DNA of 64,000 nucleotides from Calamus simplicifolius (Eukaryota > Streptophyta > Magnoliopsida > Arecales > Arecaceae): assembly GCA_900491605.1 (NCBI GenBank), contig UESW01003900.1:2229990-2293989 (forward strand), written 5' to 3'. Within the stretch, counting starts at the first letter, position 1; each line of letters opens with the position of its first letter. Of this stretch, positions 23,154 through 34,925 are shown in pieces. The notes under the pieces were generated by a model. The model made no database searches, had not been told where the DNA came from, and worked only from the letters and a program-made list of their open reading frames with translations. The translations under genes and the position numbers were made by a program.

Positions 23154-24586
23154 TCAAGAATCTGAATGATCACGTGAAGGCTGTGGAGGCTGTGGAGGCT
23201 GAAGACTCTGCGATAAGCGTCTAACTATATCCCGCAAATACTGCATCTCATCTCGCATGTCAGCAACCTCCTGATCCCGGCCTCGCATACGATCCTCAAA
23301 ATCCTGCTCGTAATCCTGGCGAAGCTCCTCTGCAATAGATCTGCGAAGCTCCTCTAAACGCTCGGGAGGAAGATCAACAGGAACTCGCGAGCTGGAGGCC
23401 TGATGGGGAAAAAATGTAGAAGCTCTAGTGCCCATACCATAGACCCTGCGGTCTCGTGGCTGGGCACCAACAGCCTCCAAAAACACACGTCGACTCTCAT
23501 CTGCTGAGAGTTCGACGGGCGTCTCCCCATCAGTAGAGTCGACCTGTGATGCCTGGGATCGAAGCTCGTCGACTCGTGCCTTGAAATTATGAAATCAATA
23601 ATAAATGAGTTAATAAATTTTTAGAAATAAAATTTTAAAAATTAAACAGATACTACATAAATCTAATTTCTTACCGCAACCTCCCGTGATCGCGTATCGA
23701 CCCAGGAGCCGTCCCTCCTGGTGTGTGTCGCCCTGAATAGACGAAACTCACCAGGATCTCCGCCCTCCTGCTCAGTCTATAACAATAAAAAAAATGATAT
23801 TAATAAAAATATTTGTAAAGAACTAAAATAGTAATTAAAATATTTATGTTTTCTTACCATACGCCGTCTGTGCTCCTGAATCGAAATGGAGCCCGATGTA
23901 TGACAGGAGAGACCCGTGCCACGACCGCCCTTCTCAGATCGGCGGTTCGTGCTGGCTGATGCGGACCTCCTGCGCCAGCCATCGGACTCCCAGGCCTGCT
24001 GCCACTCGTGCCAAATACCCTCTGGCACGTGCGCAGGACGCTGACCCGACGACCTCCAACGATGAAGCATGTCGGAGTATCGGCGTCGCGTCAGAGCCTC
24101 CCATGCTGCCCTAATGGCATCATGGTGGCAGGATCCCACGTAAATTTTTTCTGCATTAAAATAAACAGTTAGTTTCTGAATTTATTAACTTTAAAGAATT
24201 ATATATCACTGCTAAATTGTATTTAATAAGTTTACCTGAAACTCGGAAAAATAAAACTCCCTCGTGGCCGGCGATACGTGGCGCCAATCGTAGCCACTGG
24301 GATCTGCACGCCTCTGAAAAACGGCGCTGATGTGGCTGGAGACATGATGCTGCTCAATGAATCTGTTAAAAAAATGCAAGTTTATAAGTTAATGACTTAA
24401 AAACATTAACAAATATTTGTAATTAATATATACTTACATCCCCTGAGCATCAAGTCGAAGTAAAGTGCGGCCGAAGGTGGAAGAACTCTCGGAGGTCTGT
24501 GCCGATCGGGTAGATGGTAATACTGCTGCAGAGGTCGAAGGCTGCGCCTCTGCTGGAGATCCAAACTCTCCATCTCCGACGCTCAT
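23154..24586 (-). CDS. TNPA-like plant transposase (Ptta/En/Spm family)
   Basis: Five exons with good GT..AG borders: 24438-24586, 24236-24362, 23858-24150, 23675-23776 and 23154-23579. The product starts MSVGDGEFGSPAEA, has the conserved core (FYFSEF, then DAIRAAWEALTRRRYSDMLH and RWRSSGQRPAHVPEGIW), then GGDPGEFRLFRATHTRRDGS, and a C-terminal coiled coil (LEELRRSIAEELRQDYEQDF) with a Pro-rich tail. In CACTA elements this second protein binds subterminal repeats and helps excision. Exon 3 shifts frame at about 24128: GCCACC where GCCCACC would keep the family sequence, a loss of one C. The start at 24586 is the first Met in frame; an upstream exon cannot be excluded. Confidence 0.8.
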
Positions 24587-24736
24587 GTGATCTGATGTCG
24601 AAGGATCCAAACTACGTACCTCTGCCCCTCATACTGAAAATACTAAGGATTCACACAATTAAATTACGATTAATGATTGACTATGTAAGAATTTAACACT
24701 TATTAAAAAAAGTTAAATTTTAAAAAACCTTTATGT

Positions 24737-27700
24737 TTAATCGGTGTCATTTGTTTCGTGAAATGTTGGTTCAACATCCGATGCCGTATCGGATTGCGAA
24801 TCAGTTTCATTATCGGAAGGAAACCGAACATTTGCATCCGCAATTTCTTGGACATCACCACTTGGATCTCTAAGTGATGTTTCAGGAGCTCTTGTGTCGT
24901 CCTCAATTGCATGCAGTTCCATCTCATCCTCTTGAAATGCAGGGCACTCGGCTGATTGACTTGATGAACTCTCCTCTAATACGATTGTTGAACGTGGGAC
25001 GATTTTAGAAACGGCCCACCAATCTCGCTTGTCGTTGCGCAAACTTGGATATCCGCAGTAAAAGACTTGCTGAGCTTGGGATGCAAGGATGAATGGGTCA
25101 TATTTCTGTAATCTTCGTCGATGGTTCACTTCAACCAAATTATAGTCGTTATGAACCCTTTTGCCCACAGGAATTATCGGATCGAACCAATCACAACGAA
25201 ACAATACGGTTCGTTTTAAAGGCCAACCGGGATATTCAACTTCAACCACCTCTACTAACTTTCCATAATAATCCTGCATATTTGCTCCAACACTTTCTCC
25301 TTTTACACACACGCCCCAGTTCTGAGTGCCTCTTGAAGCTGCTAATCGTTCAATCTGAAATTTGTACCCATTTACAAAATAGCCAGTAGAGGTTGTTACG
25401 GTCTTCAATGGCCATTGCGATAGACATTTAATGAAAATATTGTCGGTTGTCGACCATGGACCGTTGACCTATAAATTAATAAGCTATTGACATCCAATTC
25501 AAAAAATAATTGCCATTATCGAAATTGATTGAGTGATACTACTCACAAATTCATAAAACCAGTAAGCAAACTCCGTTTCTAATTTCTGCCCAATTGCAAC
25601 TTGACTGATGTCGGGATTCATCTGTCGTTGTCTATCACAAAACATCCTTATGGGATGAAAAGGATGAAAACTACTGTTAGAAATTAAATATTATGGTATA
25701 TTATTATATAAATTTAAATTTTCAATTTAGCATTGAAGTATACACTTACTCAATATATGGATCGACTTCTCGACAGTTCATTAGGATGTAATAATGTGCT
25801 GCATTATACTCCATATCGCTAAGATTTCTTGACTTCTGCCCACCAAATGAACGGCCGATAGCTTTAAAAATTGATATTCTACCGTCATTAGCTTCTGCTT
25901 CGTCCACACATACGTCATCGTTACGACCATGATTTCGGCTCCTCGTGTGGACGTGACCCTCAAGTAATGCGAGGCAAAAGCTGAAACTTCTTCGACCAAG
26001 TGTGCATTGCATATAGAACCTTCAACCCTTGCCTTATTACGCACATTATTTTTTAACTTCTTAAGATACCTATATGTAAAGTTGCAACAAAAAATTAACG
26101 AATTTTTCAAGCAATGAAATAATATTTCAAATGTCAACATATCTTAATGATGTATATATTTACCTCTCGAATGGATACATCCAGCGATACTGCACAGGAC
26201 CAGCTATGCTCGCTTCGTATGGCAAGTGAACCGGTAAATGCTCCATTGAGTCAAAAAAACTGGGAGGAAATATTCGCTCAAGCTTGCATAAAATAATTGG
26301 AATTTCCTCCTCAAGCCTTGCCATTGATGCAGAAGTAATGACTGCGGCAGATAACTCCTTGAAGAATAAGCTGAGCTCCGTAATTGCCTTCCAGACATGT
26401 TGCGGAAGCAACTCACGAAAAGCTATAGGTAATAATCGTTGCATGAAAACATGGCAGTCATGGCTCTTCATGCCGAACAACTTGAGCTTATGCATGTCCA
26501 CACACCTACCGATATTTGAGGCATAACCATCTGGAAATTTTAACCCTCTAAGCCAGTTACATAAAACTTCTCGTGAATTTCTGTCAAGAGTGTAACATGC
26601 TTTAGGATAGGTCCCATCGGCACTCCTTCTCAAATCACCTCTTCTACAGTACTGATTAAGTTCTTCTCTTGACTTTGCAGTATCTTTTGTTTTTCCCGGG
26701 ATGTTTAGCACCGTGTTAAATATGTTATCAAAGAAATTTTTCTCTATATGCATGACATCCAAGTTGTGCCGGATGAGATTTGTGCTCCAATAAGGCAAAT
26801 CCCAAAATATACTTCGCTTCTTCCAGTTATGTTCTTTACATATACGGCTATTTATTCTATCTGCATCTGGTTCCCATGCATACATCAACCCCAAATTCTC
26901 TATAGAATCAAATAGATCCGTGCCGGACCTAACCGGTTCGGCAAATTTTGTGACTGCTTTGTTCTTCCGGAAGGCGATCAAGTTACGCCTGTAAGGATGA
27001 TTTGGTGGCAAGAACTTCCTATGGTTATCAAACCATGACTGCTTACCACTCTTCTGCAATGTAAATGCATCCGAATCATACATGCAATGAGGGCATGCCA
27101 GACGTCCAGCAGTGCTCCAACCAGACAACATTGCATATGCCGGAAAATCACTTATTGTCCACATCAAAGCAGCTCTCATAAGAAATTTTGTTTCATAGAA
27201 ATGTCGTAGGCTACCACTCCTGTTTCCCACAACATTTTCAATTCGGCCACCAACGGTTGCAGAAAGACATCAATCTTTTCCTTAGGATTTGATGGTCCTG
27301 GAACCAAAACGGTTAAAAACATTGCAGGATCTTTCATGCACTTCCACGGAGGAAGGTTATATACAGTCAGTATCACAGGCCAACATGAATACTGTTGCCC
27401 GCTTGACCAAATGGTTGGAAGCCATCGGTACAAAGACCTAATCTCAATTCCTTATATCTTCAGCGAAAACAGGATGATTTTCATTGAACTGCTTCCAAGC
27501 CTTTGAATCTGATGGATGCCGCATTTCATCCTCTTTAGATTCATGTTCGGCATGCCATCTCATATCAGCAGCTGTTGCCTCAGATCTGTATAATCTCTGC
27601 AGGCGTGGGGTAAGAGGAAAGTAATGCATCCTCTTGTAAGGCACACTTTTCCTCCTACTTGTACCGGCTCCTCCTTCGGTGTTTTTGTACCTCGATTGCC

Positions 27701-28427
27701 CACAAATCTTACACCATCTCAGCTCTGAGTCTTCACCCCAAAATATCATACAATTGTTCAAGCAACAATCGATCTTATTAACTGGAGCCCAAGCCCACGC
27801 AACAACCTTCTTTGTTGCGTAAAAACTGTCTGCGGCAACATTATCATTTGGCAGAATTTCTTTGATTAACTCAGCTACAGAATTGAACGCCTTTTCTGAT
27901 AATCGATGTTCTGCCTTAATATTCAACATTCGAGCAGCTGTAGAGAACTGGGAATGACCCTCACACCCAGGATACAATTCTTGATTGGCAGCACTCAACA
28001 TATCGTAAAATTGTTGTGCTTCTGGGTTTGGTTCTTCCATAAATGTATTCTGATTGAAGTCATTACCCGATGCATTCATCACCATTTGTTCATATGTGTT
28101 TAAATTCACAAATGGTTCATCTACGGGAATTGACTCTTGTTGGCCTATAACAGCTGCTGGAATATCCTCTGGTTCACCATGACAGTACCAAACATAGTAA
28201 TCAGGAACAAAACCCTTCTTACACAAATGCACCTTAACAGTTTCCACATCTCTGTAGGCTTTATTCTGACACCTGTGGAAGTTGCATGGGCACCTAATCC
28301 TAGGCCCATCCATCCATTCAGGTTGGCTACATGCAAATGCGATAAATTCTTCCAATCCATTCAGAAAATCTGGATTCAGCAAGCCATCTTTTATCCTTGC
28401 ATACATCCATGAGCGAGTCCCGCTCAT
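24737..28427 (-). CDS. TNPD-like CACTA transposase
   Basis: Exons 26164-28427, 25750-26069, 25547-25672 and 24737-25468. In order: an N-terminal transposase-associated zinc domain (RSWMYARIKDGL, CPCNFHRC), the tnp2 catalytic region (WAWAPVNKIDCCLNNCMIFW, LPPWKCMKDPAMFLTVLVPG, CPHCMYDS, LDVMHIEKNFFDNIFNTVL), the DUF4218-type part (MKSHDCHVFMQRLLPIAFRE, LPVHLPYEASIAGPVQYRWM, NKARVEGSICNAHLVEE) and the C-terminal DUF4216-type domain (GYFVNGYKFQ, VLFRCDWFDP, ASQAQQVFYCGYP) with an acidic tail. It cuts the element out at its CACTA ends. Four frame breaks near 27438, 27398, 27193 and 25953 each fit loss of one base from a run of T or A. The gene is otherwise complete, so it is either recently broken or mis-assembled. 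Confidence 0.88.
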
Positions 28428-28429
28428 TT

Positions 28430-29425
28430 TTGACCGACTTATACAAAGTCTGGTAAATCATTAAATGAAACCAAAAAATAAAACTATATTAGTATTAATA
28501 AATATATAACTAAATTATTTCTTGGGCACAACTAAGGTTAATTACAACCAATTAAATCATTTATAAGTACCAAATAATTTTATTTTAGGTACTAATATAA
28601 TTACGAACCTACGATTGCTAGCAAGGACCGATGCATAGGTTAATGGCTAAAGAGAGGGCTTGAGTTTGTGTCGGGCCATAAGGCGGTGCGTTTAGTCATT
28701 AGACTTCACAAGAATTCAAGTGTCTTAAATAATTCTACCTTCACTCCATGTCTACAAGGTAAGGCCCTATCCCATTCAAGAATATTTTTTGTGATATGTT
28801 ATTCTGCTATTAATTATCATCGATCGGCAACATTGAAATTTCGGCAGCATTTCCCCATATGTTCTCCTACATGTGTGGTATATAAGCCACACTAGGAGAA
28901 CGTATGAGCAAATGCAAACCGAAATCTCACCCCACGATGATTACTAGCAGACTAACATGTCACAAGAAATATTCCCAAACTGTCCACCAGGACAATTTGA
29001 GAATTTGCAAGACTAAGGCTTACAAATTCTCAAACGGGTCTAAAGGTTAATTAAAGTGCTGTGATTATGAAAGTCCGAAGACAATCGAACTTATGCTTGT
29101 TATTCTTAACTTCTTGTGAATTATACATGTAATCACTAACTTTTTAAGATTATTGTGTCAAATACAAATGTTTGCGAATACTAAAATGTAAATCATTGAA
29201 ACTAGTAATTTGTTGCTGGAAATTAAATAATATACAACAAAACATTTTATTTAGCATTTCAAAATGTAATGCATCATTAAGTTTGCAGCAAATATAAATA
29301 ATCAAACATAACAAATGTAAATGAGTATAAATGCACAAATACTATTGTCATAAACATTCTGCTTAAATTAATTATTGCATAAATAATATGTAAATTAAAT
29401 AAACATCTGCTTAAATTAAGAAATT
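28430..29425. other. Upstream region of the TNPD gene
   Basis: About 1 kb of AT-rich sequence without GCGACGC motifs or a credible ORF. It should hold the TNPD promoter and leader, but I see no decisive signal. Confidence 0.5.
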
Positions 29426-30650
29426 TTTTTTTTTTTTCAAGGGGGGCGGGGGGTTTCCCCCCTCCCCCCTGCTATGACCCCAAAATTTTTTTTTTTTTTT
29501 TGGTTTCCTCCCTCCCCGGCCCCCTGTTTTTTTTTTTTTTTACAGTGGCCTGGCCACCAAGGCCAGGCCACTGCGGCCCCGGAGAAGACGGCCGGACAAG
29601 AAAAGAAAGGGGGGTGGGGGGTTTCCCCCCTCCCCCCCTGCTATGACCCCAAATTTTTTTTTTTTTTTTTTTCACAGTGGCCTGGCCACCGTGGCCAGGC
29701 CACTGCCGGCCACGGCAACGGCCGTGGCCGGACAAGAAAAGAAAGGGGGGGGGGGTTTCCTCCCCTCCCCCCTGTTTAAATTTTTTTTTTTTTTAACAGT
29801 GGCCTGGCCACCGTGGCCAGGCCACTGCCGGCCACGGCAGCGGCCGTGGCCGGAGAAGACGGCCACGGCAGCGGCCGTGGCCGCCTTGTCCGGCCGCGGC
29901 CACGGCCGTGGCCGGACAGAAAACAAAGGGGGGGGGGGGGGGGGGTTTCCTCCCCTCCCCCCTGTTAAAAAAAAAAATTTTTTTTTTTATAACAGTGGCC
30001 TGGCCACCGTGGCCAGGCCACTGCCGGCCACGGCAGCGGCCGTGGCCGGAGAAGACGGCCACGGCAGCGGCCGTGGCCGCCTTGTCCGGCCGCGGCCACG
30101 GCCGTGGCCGGACAGAAAACAAAGGGGGGCGGGGGGGGTTTCCTCCCCTCCCCCCTGTTTAAATTTTTTTTTTTTTTTTATACAGTGGCCTGGCCACCGT
30201 GGCCAGGCCACTGCCGGCCACGGCAGCGGCCGTGGCCGCCTTGTCCGGCCGCGGCCACGGCCGTGGCCGGACAGAAAACAAAGGGGGGGCGGGGGGGGTT
30301 TCCTCCCCTCCCCCCTGTTTAAAAATTTTTTTTTTTTATAACAGTGGCCTGGCCACCGTGGCCAGGCCACTGCCGGCCACGGCAGCGGCCGTGGCCGGAG
30401 AAGACGGCCACGGCAGCGGCCGTGGCCGCCTTGTCCGGCCGCGGCCACGGCCGTGGCCGGACATGAAAACAAAGGGGGGGCGGGGGGGGGGGGTTTCCTC
30501 CCCTCCCCCCTGTTTAAATTTTTTTTTTTTTTTTATAACAGTGGCCTGGCCACCGTGGCCAGGCCACTGCCGGCCACGGCAGCGGCCGTGGCCGGAGAAG
30601 ACGGCCACGGACCTGCCGTGGCCGGAGAAGACGGCAGCAGGTAAAAAAAA
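29425..30650. repeat. GC-rich hairpin repeats between poly-A/T and poly-G/C tracts
   Basis: Seven units start at about 29542, 29674, 29796, 29992, 30182, 30341 and 30538, spaced 122-197 bp. Each has a T-run of about 12-20, a perfect hairpin with 15-bp arms (CAGTGGCCTGGCCAC) around one base, further GGCCACGGC/GCCGTGGCC inverted repeats, then G-runs and TTTCCTCCCCTCCCCCC. The first hairpin copy is imperfect. All long ORFs here come from this composition. Confidence 0.93.
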
Positions 30651-30862
30651 AAAACAGAAAAAAAATTTTTTTTTTGGATTTTTTTGGCTAACCTTTGTTG
30701 AGATTCGCCTTGGCCGGGTAGCCGGAGTCGGAGGAGATCCTCGGGGGGGCTGGGAGTCGGAGGAGATGCCGGAGTTTCGGGGGGGCTGGGAGTCACGGCG
30801 GTGGCGGCTAGGTCAGACCGGAAGGAGGAAAGAAGAAAGGGGGGTTTAAATACAGGTAATTA
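30651..30862. other. GC-rich unique segment in the CACTA element
   Basis: A short stretch with two copies of GGGGGGCTGGGAGTC and GTCGGAGGAGAT. It separates the hairpin repeats from the next subterminal motifs. No gene was seen. Confidence 0.5.
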
Positions 30863-31400
30863 GCGACGCCAAATTGGCGTCGCTAATTGCGTCGCAATAA
30901 TTTTTTTTTTTTTTTTTTTGTCTTAGCGACGCACGTGGGCGTCGCTAATCCATCATTAATAAATGTAAAAATACTTTTATGAAAATATAGCGATGCCAAT
31001 AAATGCGTCGCTAAAGCGTCGCTAAATTGGCGCCATCACCTGGCGGGAAAAATAATTTTATTTTCTAATAATTGCGTCGCTAAGGCGTCGCAATATTTTT
31101 TTAATAATTTAAATTGATTAATAAAAAAAGTTATTACATATATTGCGACGCAATAAGTGCGTCGCAATTATTTTTTAAATATTTTTAAATGAAAATATTT
31201 AAATTTATTATAATAATTGCGACGACAAATTGTGTCGCAATATTTTTTAATATTTTAATCAGTTATATGTATTCTAATAATATTGCGACACATATATTTT
31301 GTCGCAATATTTATTTATTTTTTTAAACTGTGTCGCTAAGGCGTCGCAAGCTATTTGTTAATATTTATAAATGATTATATTTATAATTAATGTTAATAAT
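30863..31400. repeat. Right subterminal repeats, inner block
   Basis: Scattered GCGACGC/GCGTCGC pairs (for example TTAGCGACGC near 30923 and TTGCGACGCAA near 31142) in AT-rich DNA, the same type as at the left end. Confidence 0.8.
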
Positions 31401-31404
31401 TACG

Positions 31405-33825
31405 ACGATCCAACGGTTGCGATCGATCCAAGCCCTGATCTCGATCGGCGACGACCGATCTCGAACCGTGGCGATCCGTCCGAGATCGACGACGATCCAA
31501 CGGTTGCGATCGATCCAAGCCCTGATCCCGATCGGTGACGACCGATCGCGGACCGCGGCAATCGGTCCGATCGGCAAAGATCCGACGGTTGCGATCGATC
31601 CAAGCCCTGATCCCGATCGGCCACAACCAATCTCGGACCGTGGCGATCCATCCGAGATCGGCGACGATCCAACGGTTGCGATCGATCCAAGCCCTGATCC
31701 CGATCGGCCACGACCGATCTCGGACCGTGGCGATCGGTCCGATCGACAAAGATACGATGGTTGCGATCGATCCAAGCCCTGATCTCGATCGGCGACGACC
31801 GATCTCGGACCGTGGCGATCCGTCCGAGATCGACGACGATCCAACGGTTGCGATCGATCCAAGCCCTGATCCCGATCGGTGACGACCGATCGTGGACCGC
31901 GGCAATCGGTCCGATCGGCAAAGATCCGATGGTTGCGATCGATCCAAGCCCTGATCCCGATCGGCCACGACCGATCTCGGACCGTGGCGATCCGTCCGAG
32001 ATCGGCGACGATCCAACGGTTGCGATTGATCCAAGCCCTGATCCCGATCGGCCACGACCGATCTCGGACCGTGGCGATCGGTCCGATCGACAAAGATACG
32101 ACGGTTGCGATCGATCCAAGCCCTGATCCCGATCGGCCACGACCGATCTCAGACCGTGGCGATCCGTCCGAGATCGACGAAGATCCGACTGTTGCGATCG
32201 ATCCAAGCCCTGATCCCGATCGGTGACGACCGATCGCGGACCGCGGCAATCGGTCCGATCGGCAAAGATCCGACGGTTGCGATCGATCCAAGCCCTGATC
32301 CCGATCGGCCACGACCGATCTCGGACCGTGGCGATCCGTCCGAGATCGGCGACGATCCAACGGTTGCGATCGATCCAAGCCCTGATCCCGATCGGCCACG
32401 ACCGATCTCGGACCGTGGCGATCGGTCCGATCGACAAAGATACGACGGTTGCGATCGATCCAAGCCCTGATCCCGATCGGCCACGACCGATCTCAGACCG
32501 TGGCGATCCGTCCGAGATCGACAACGATCCGACTGTTGCGATCGATCCAAGCCCTGATCCCGATCGGCCACGGTCGATATCGGACCGTGGCGATCCGTCC
32601 GAGATCGGCGACGATCCGACGGTTGCGATCGATCCAAGCCCTGATCCTGATCGGCCACGACCGATCTCGGACCGTGGCGATCCGTCCGAGATCGGCGACG
32701 ATCCAACGGTTGCGATCGATCCAAGCCCTGATCCCGATCGGTGACGACCGATCGCGGACCGCGGCAATCGGTCCGATCGGCAAAGATCTGACGGTTGCGA
32801 TCGATCCAAGCCCTGATCCCGATCGGCCATGACTGATCGTGGACCGCGGCGATCCGTCCGAGATCGGCGACGATCCAACGGTTGCTATCGATCCAAGCCC
32901 TGATCCCGATCGGCCACGACCGATCTCGGACCGTGGCGATCGGTCCGATCGACAAAGATACGACGGTTGCGATCGATCCAAGCCCTGATCCCAATCGGCC
33001 ACGACCCATCTCGGACAGTTGCAATCCGTCAGAGATCGGCGACGATCCGACGGTAGCGATCGATCCAAGCCCTGATCCCTATCGGCCACGACCGATCTCG
33101 GACCGTGGCGATCCGTCCGAGATCGGCGACGATCCAACGCTTGCGATCGATCCAAGCCCTGATCCCGATCGGTGACGACCGATCGCGGACCGCGGCAATC
33201 AGTCCGATCGGCAAAGATCCGACGGTTGCGATCGATCCAAGCCCTGATCCCGATCGGCCACGACCGATCTCGGACCGTGGCGATCCGTCCGAGATCGACG
33301 ACGATCCGACTGTTGCGATCGATCCAAGCCCTGATCCCGATCGGCCACGGTCGATATCGGACCGTGGCGATCCGTCCGAGATCGGCAATGATCCGACGGT
33401 TGCGATCGATCCAAGCCCTGATCCCGATCGGCCACGACCGATCTCGGACCGTGGCGATCCGTCCAAGATCGGCGACGATCCAACGGTTGCGATCGATCCA
33501 AGCCCTGATCCCGATCGGTGACGACCGATCGCGGACCGCGGCAATCGGTCGATCGGCAAAGATCCGACGGTTGCGATCGATCCAAGCCCTGATCCCGATC
33601 GGTGACGACCGATCGCGGACCGTGGCAATCGGTCCGATCGGCAAAGATCCGACGGTTACGATCGATCCAAGCCCTGATCCCGATCGGCCACGACCGATCT
33701 CGGACCGTGGCGATCCGTTCGAGATCGGCGACGATCCAACGGTTGCGATCGATCCAAGCCCTGATCCCGATCGGCCACGACCGATCTCGGACCGTGGCGA
33801 TCCGTCCGAGATCGGCGATATTTAA
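31405..33825. repeat. 86-bp tandem repeat with 344-bp higher-order structure
   Basis: About 28 monomers of 85-87 bp, each with GATCGATCCAAGCCCTGAT followed by CCGATCGGCCACGACCGATC-type and CGATCCGTCCGAGATCG-type blocks. Monomer variants recur every 344 bp (four monomers) in the first 1.1 kb: the GGTGACGACCGATCG variant at about 31533, 31877 and 32221, and the GATACGA variant at 31751, 32095 and 32439. The right half is less regular. The sequence is GC-rich and stop-poor, so several frames on both strands stay open for hundreds of codons without being genes. Confidence 0.95.
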
Positions 33826-34925
33826 AACTATTGCGACGCAATATTTGCGTCGCAATATTAAAAATTTAAAATATTTAATTCTGCTAAAAAAATTACGACG
33901 CTAATATTGAGTCGCAATATTTTTAATGATATTTATATTTCATTAAAAATTAATTTAAAATATTGCGACGCAATATTTGCGTCGCAATATTAAAAATTTA
34001 AAATATTTAATTCTGCTAAAAACATTGCGACACAAATATTGCGTCGCAATATTTTATTGATATTATATTTCATAAAAAATTAATTTAAAAATATTGCGAC
34101 TCAATATTTGCGTCGCAATATTAAAAATTTAATTTTTTTAATTCTGCTAAAAACATTGCGATGCAAATATTGCGTCGCAATATTTTTATTGATATTTATA
34201 TTTCATAAAAAATTAATTTTAAATATTGCGATGCAATATTTGCATCGCAATATTAAAATTTAAAATATTTAATTCTGCTAAAAACATTGCGACACAAATA
34301 TTGCATCGCAATATTTTTATTGATATTTATATTTCATAAAAAATTAATTTAAAAATATTGCGACTCAATATTTGCGTTGCAATATTAAAATTTAAAATAT
34401 TTAATTCTGCTAAAAACATTGCGATGCAAATATTGCGTCGCAATATTTTTATTGATATTTATATTTCATAAAAAATTAATTTATAAATATTGCGATGCAA
34501 TATTTGCGTCGCAATATTAAAAATTTAAAATATTTAATTCTACTAAAAACATTGCGACGCAAATATTGCATCGCAATATTTTTATTGATATTTATATTTC
34601 ATAAAAAATTAATTTATAAATATTGCGACGCAATATTGTGTCGCAATATTAAAATTTAAAATATTTAATTCTGCTAAAAACATTGCGACGCAAATATTGC
34701 GTCGCAATATTTTAATGATATTTATATTTCATTAAAAATTAATTTAGAAATATTGCGACGCAATATTTGCGTCGGAATATTAAAAATGTAAAATATTTAA
34801 TTCTGCTAAAAACATTGCGACGCAACTATTGCGTCGCAATATTTTTATTAATATTTTTATTTCATAAAAAATTAATTTAAAAATATTGCGACGCAATATT
34901 TGCGTCGCAATATTAAAAATTTAAT
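33826..34925. repeat. 132-bp tandem repeat with paired GCGACGC hairpin motifs
   Basis: At least eight units spaced 131-133 bp (marker CTGCTAAAAA at 33881, 34013, 34144, 34275, 34407, a variant near 34539, then 34671 and 34803). Each unit carries two inverted pairs such as TTGCGACGCAA..TTGCGTCGCAA separated by AT-rich spacer. It resembles an amplified array of transposase binding sites beside the right end. Confidence 0.93.

Noticed and set aside
29470..30850. Overlapping open frames of 80-230 codons rich in Pro, Arg, Trp and Gly
   Set aside because: They follow from the GC-rich hairpin repeats and occur on both strands in several frames; no start, domain or codon pattern supports a gene.
31365..33904. 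Open frames of up to about 490 codons encoding Asp/Arg repeats
   Set aside because: The 86-bp tandem repeat lacks stops in several frames on both strands; the frames are a by-product.
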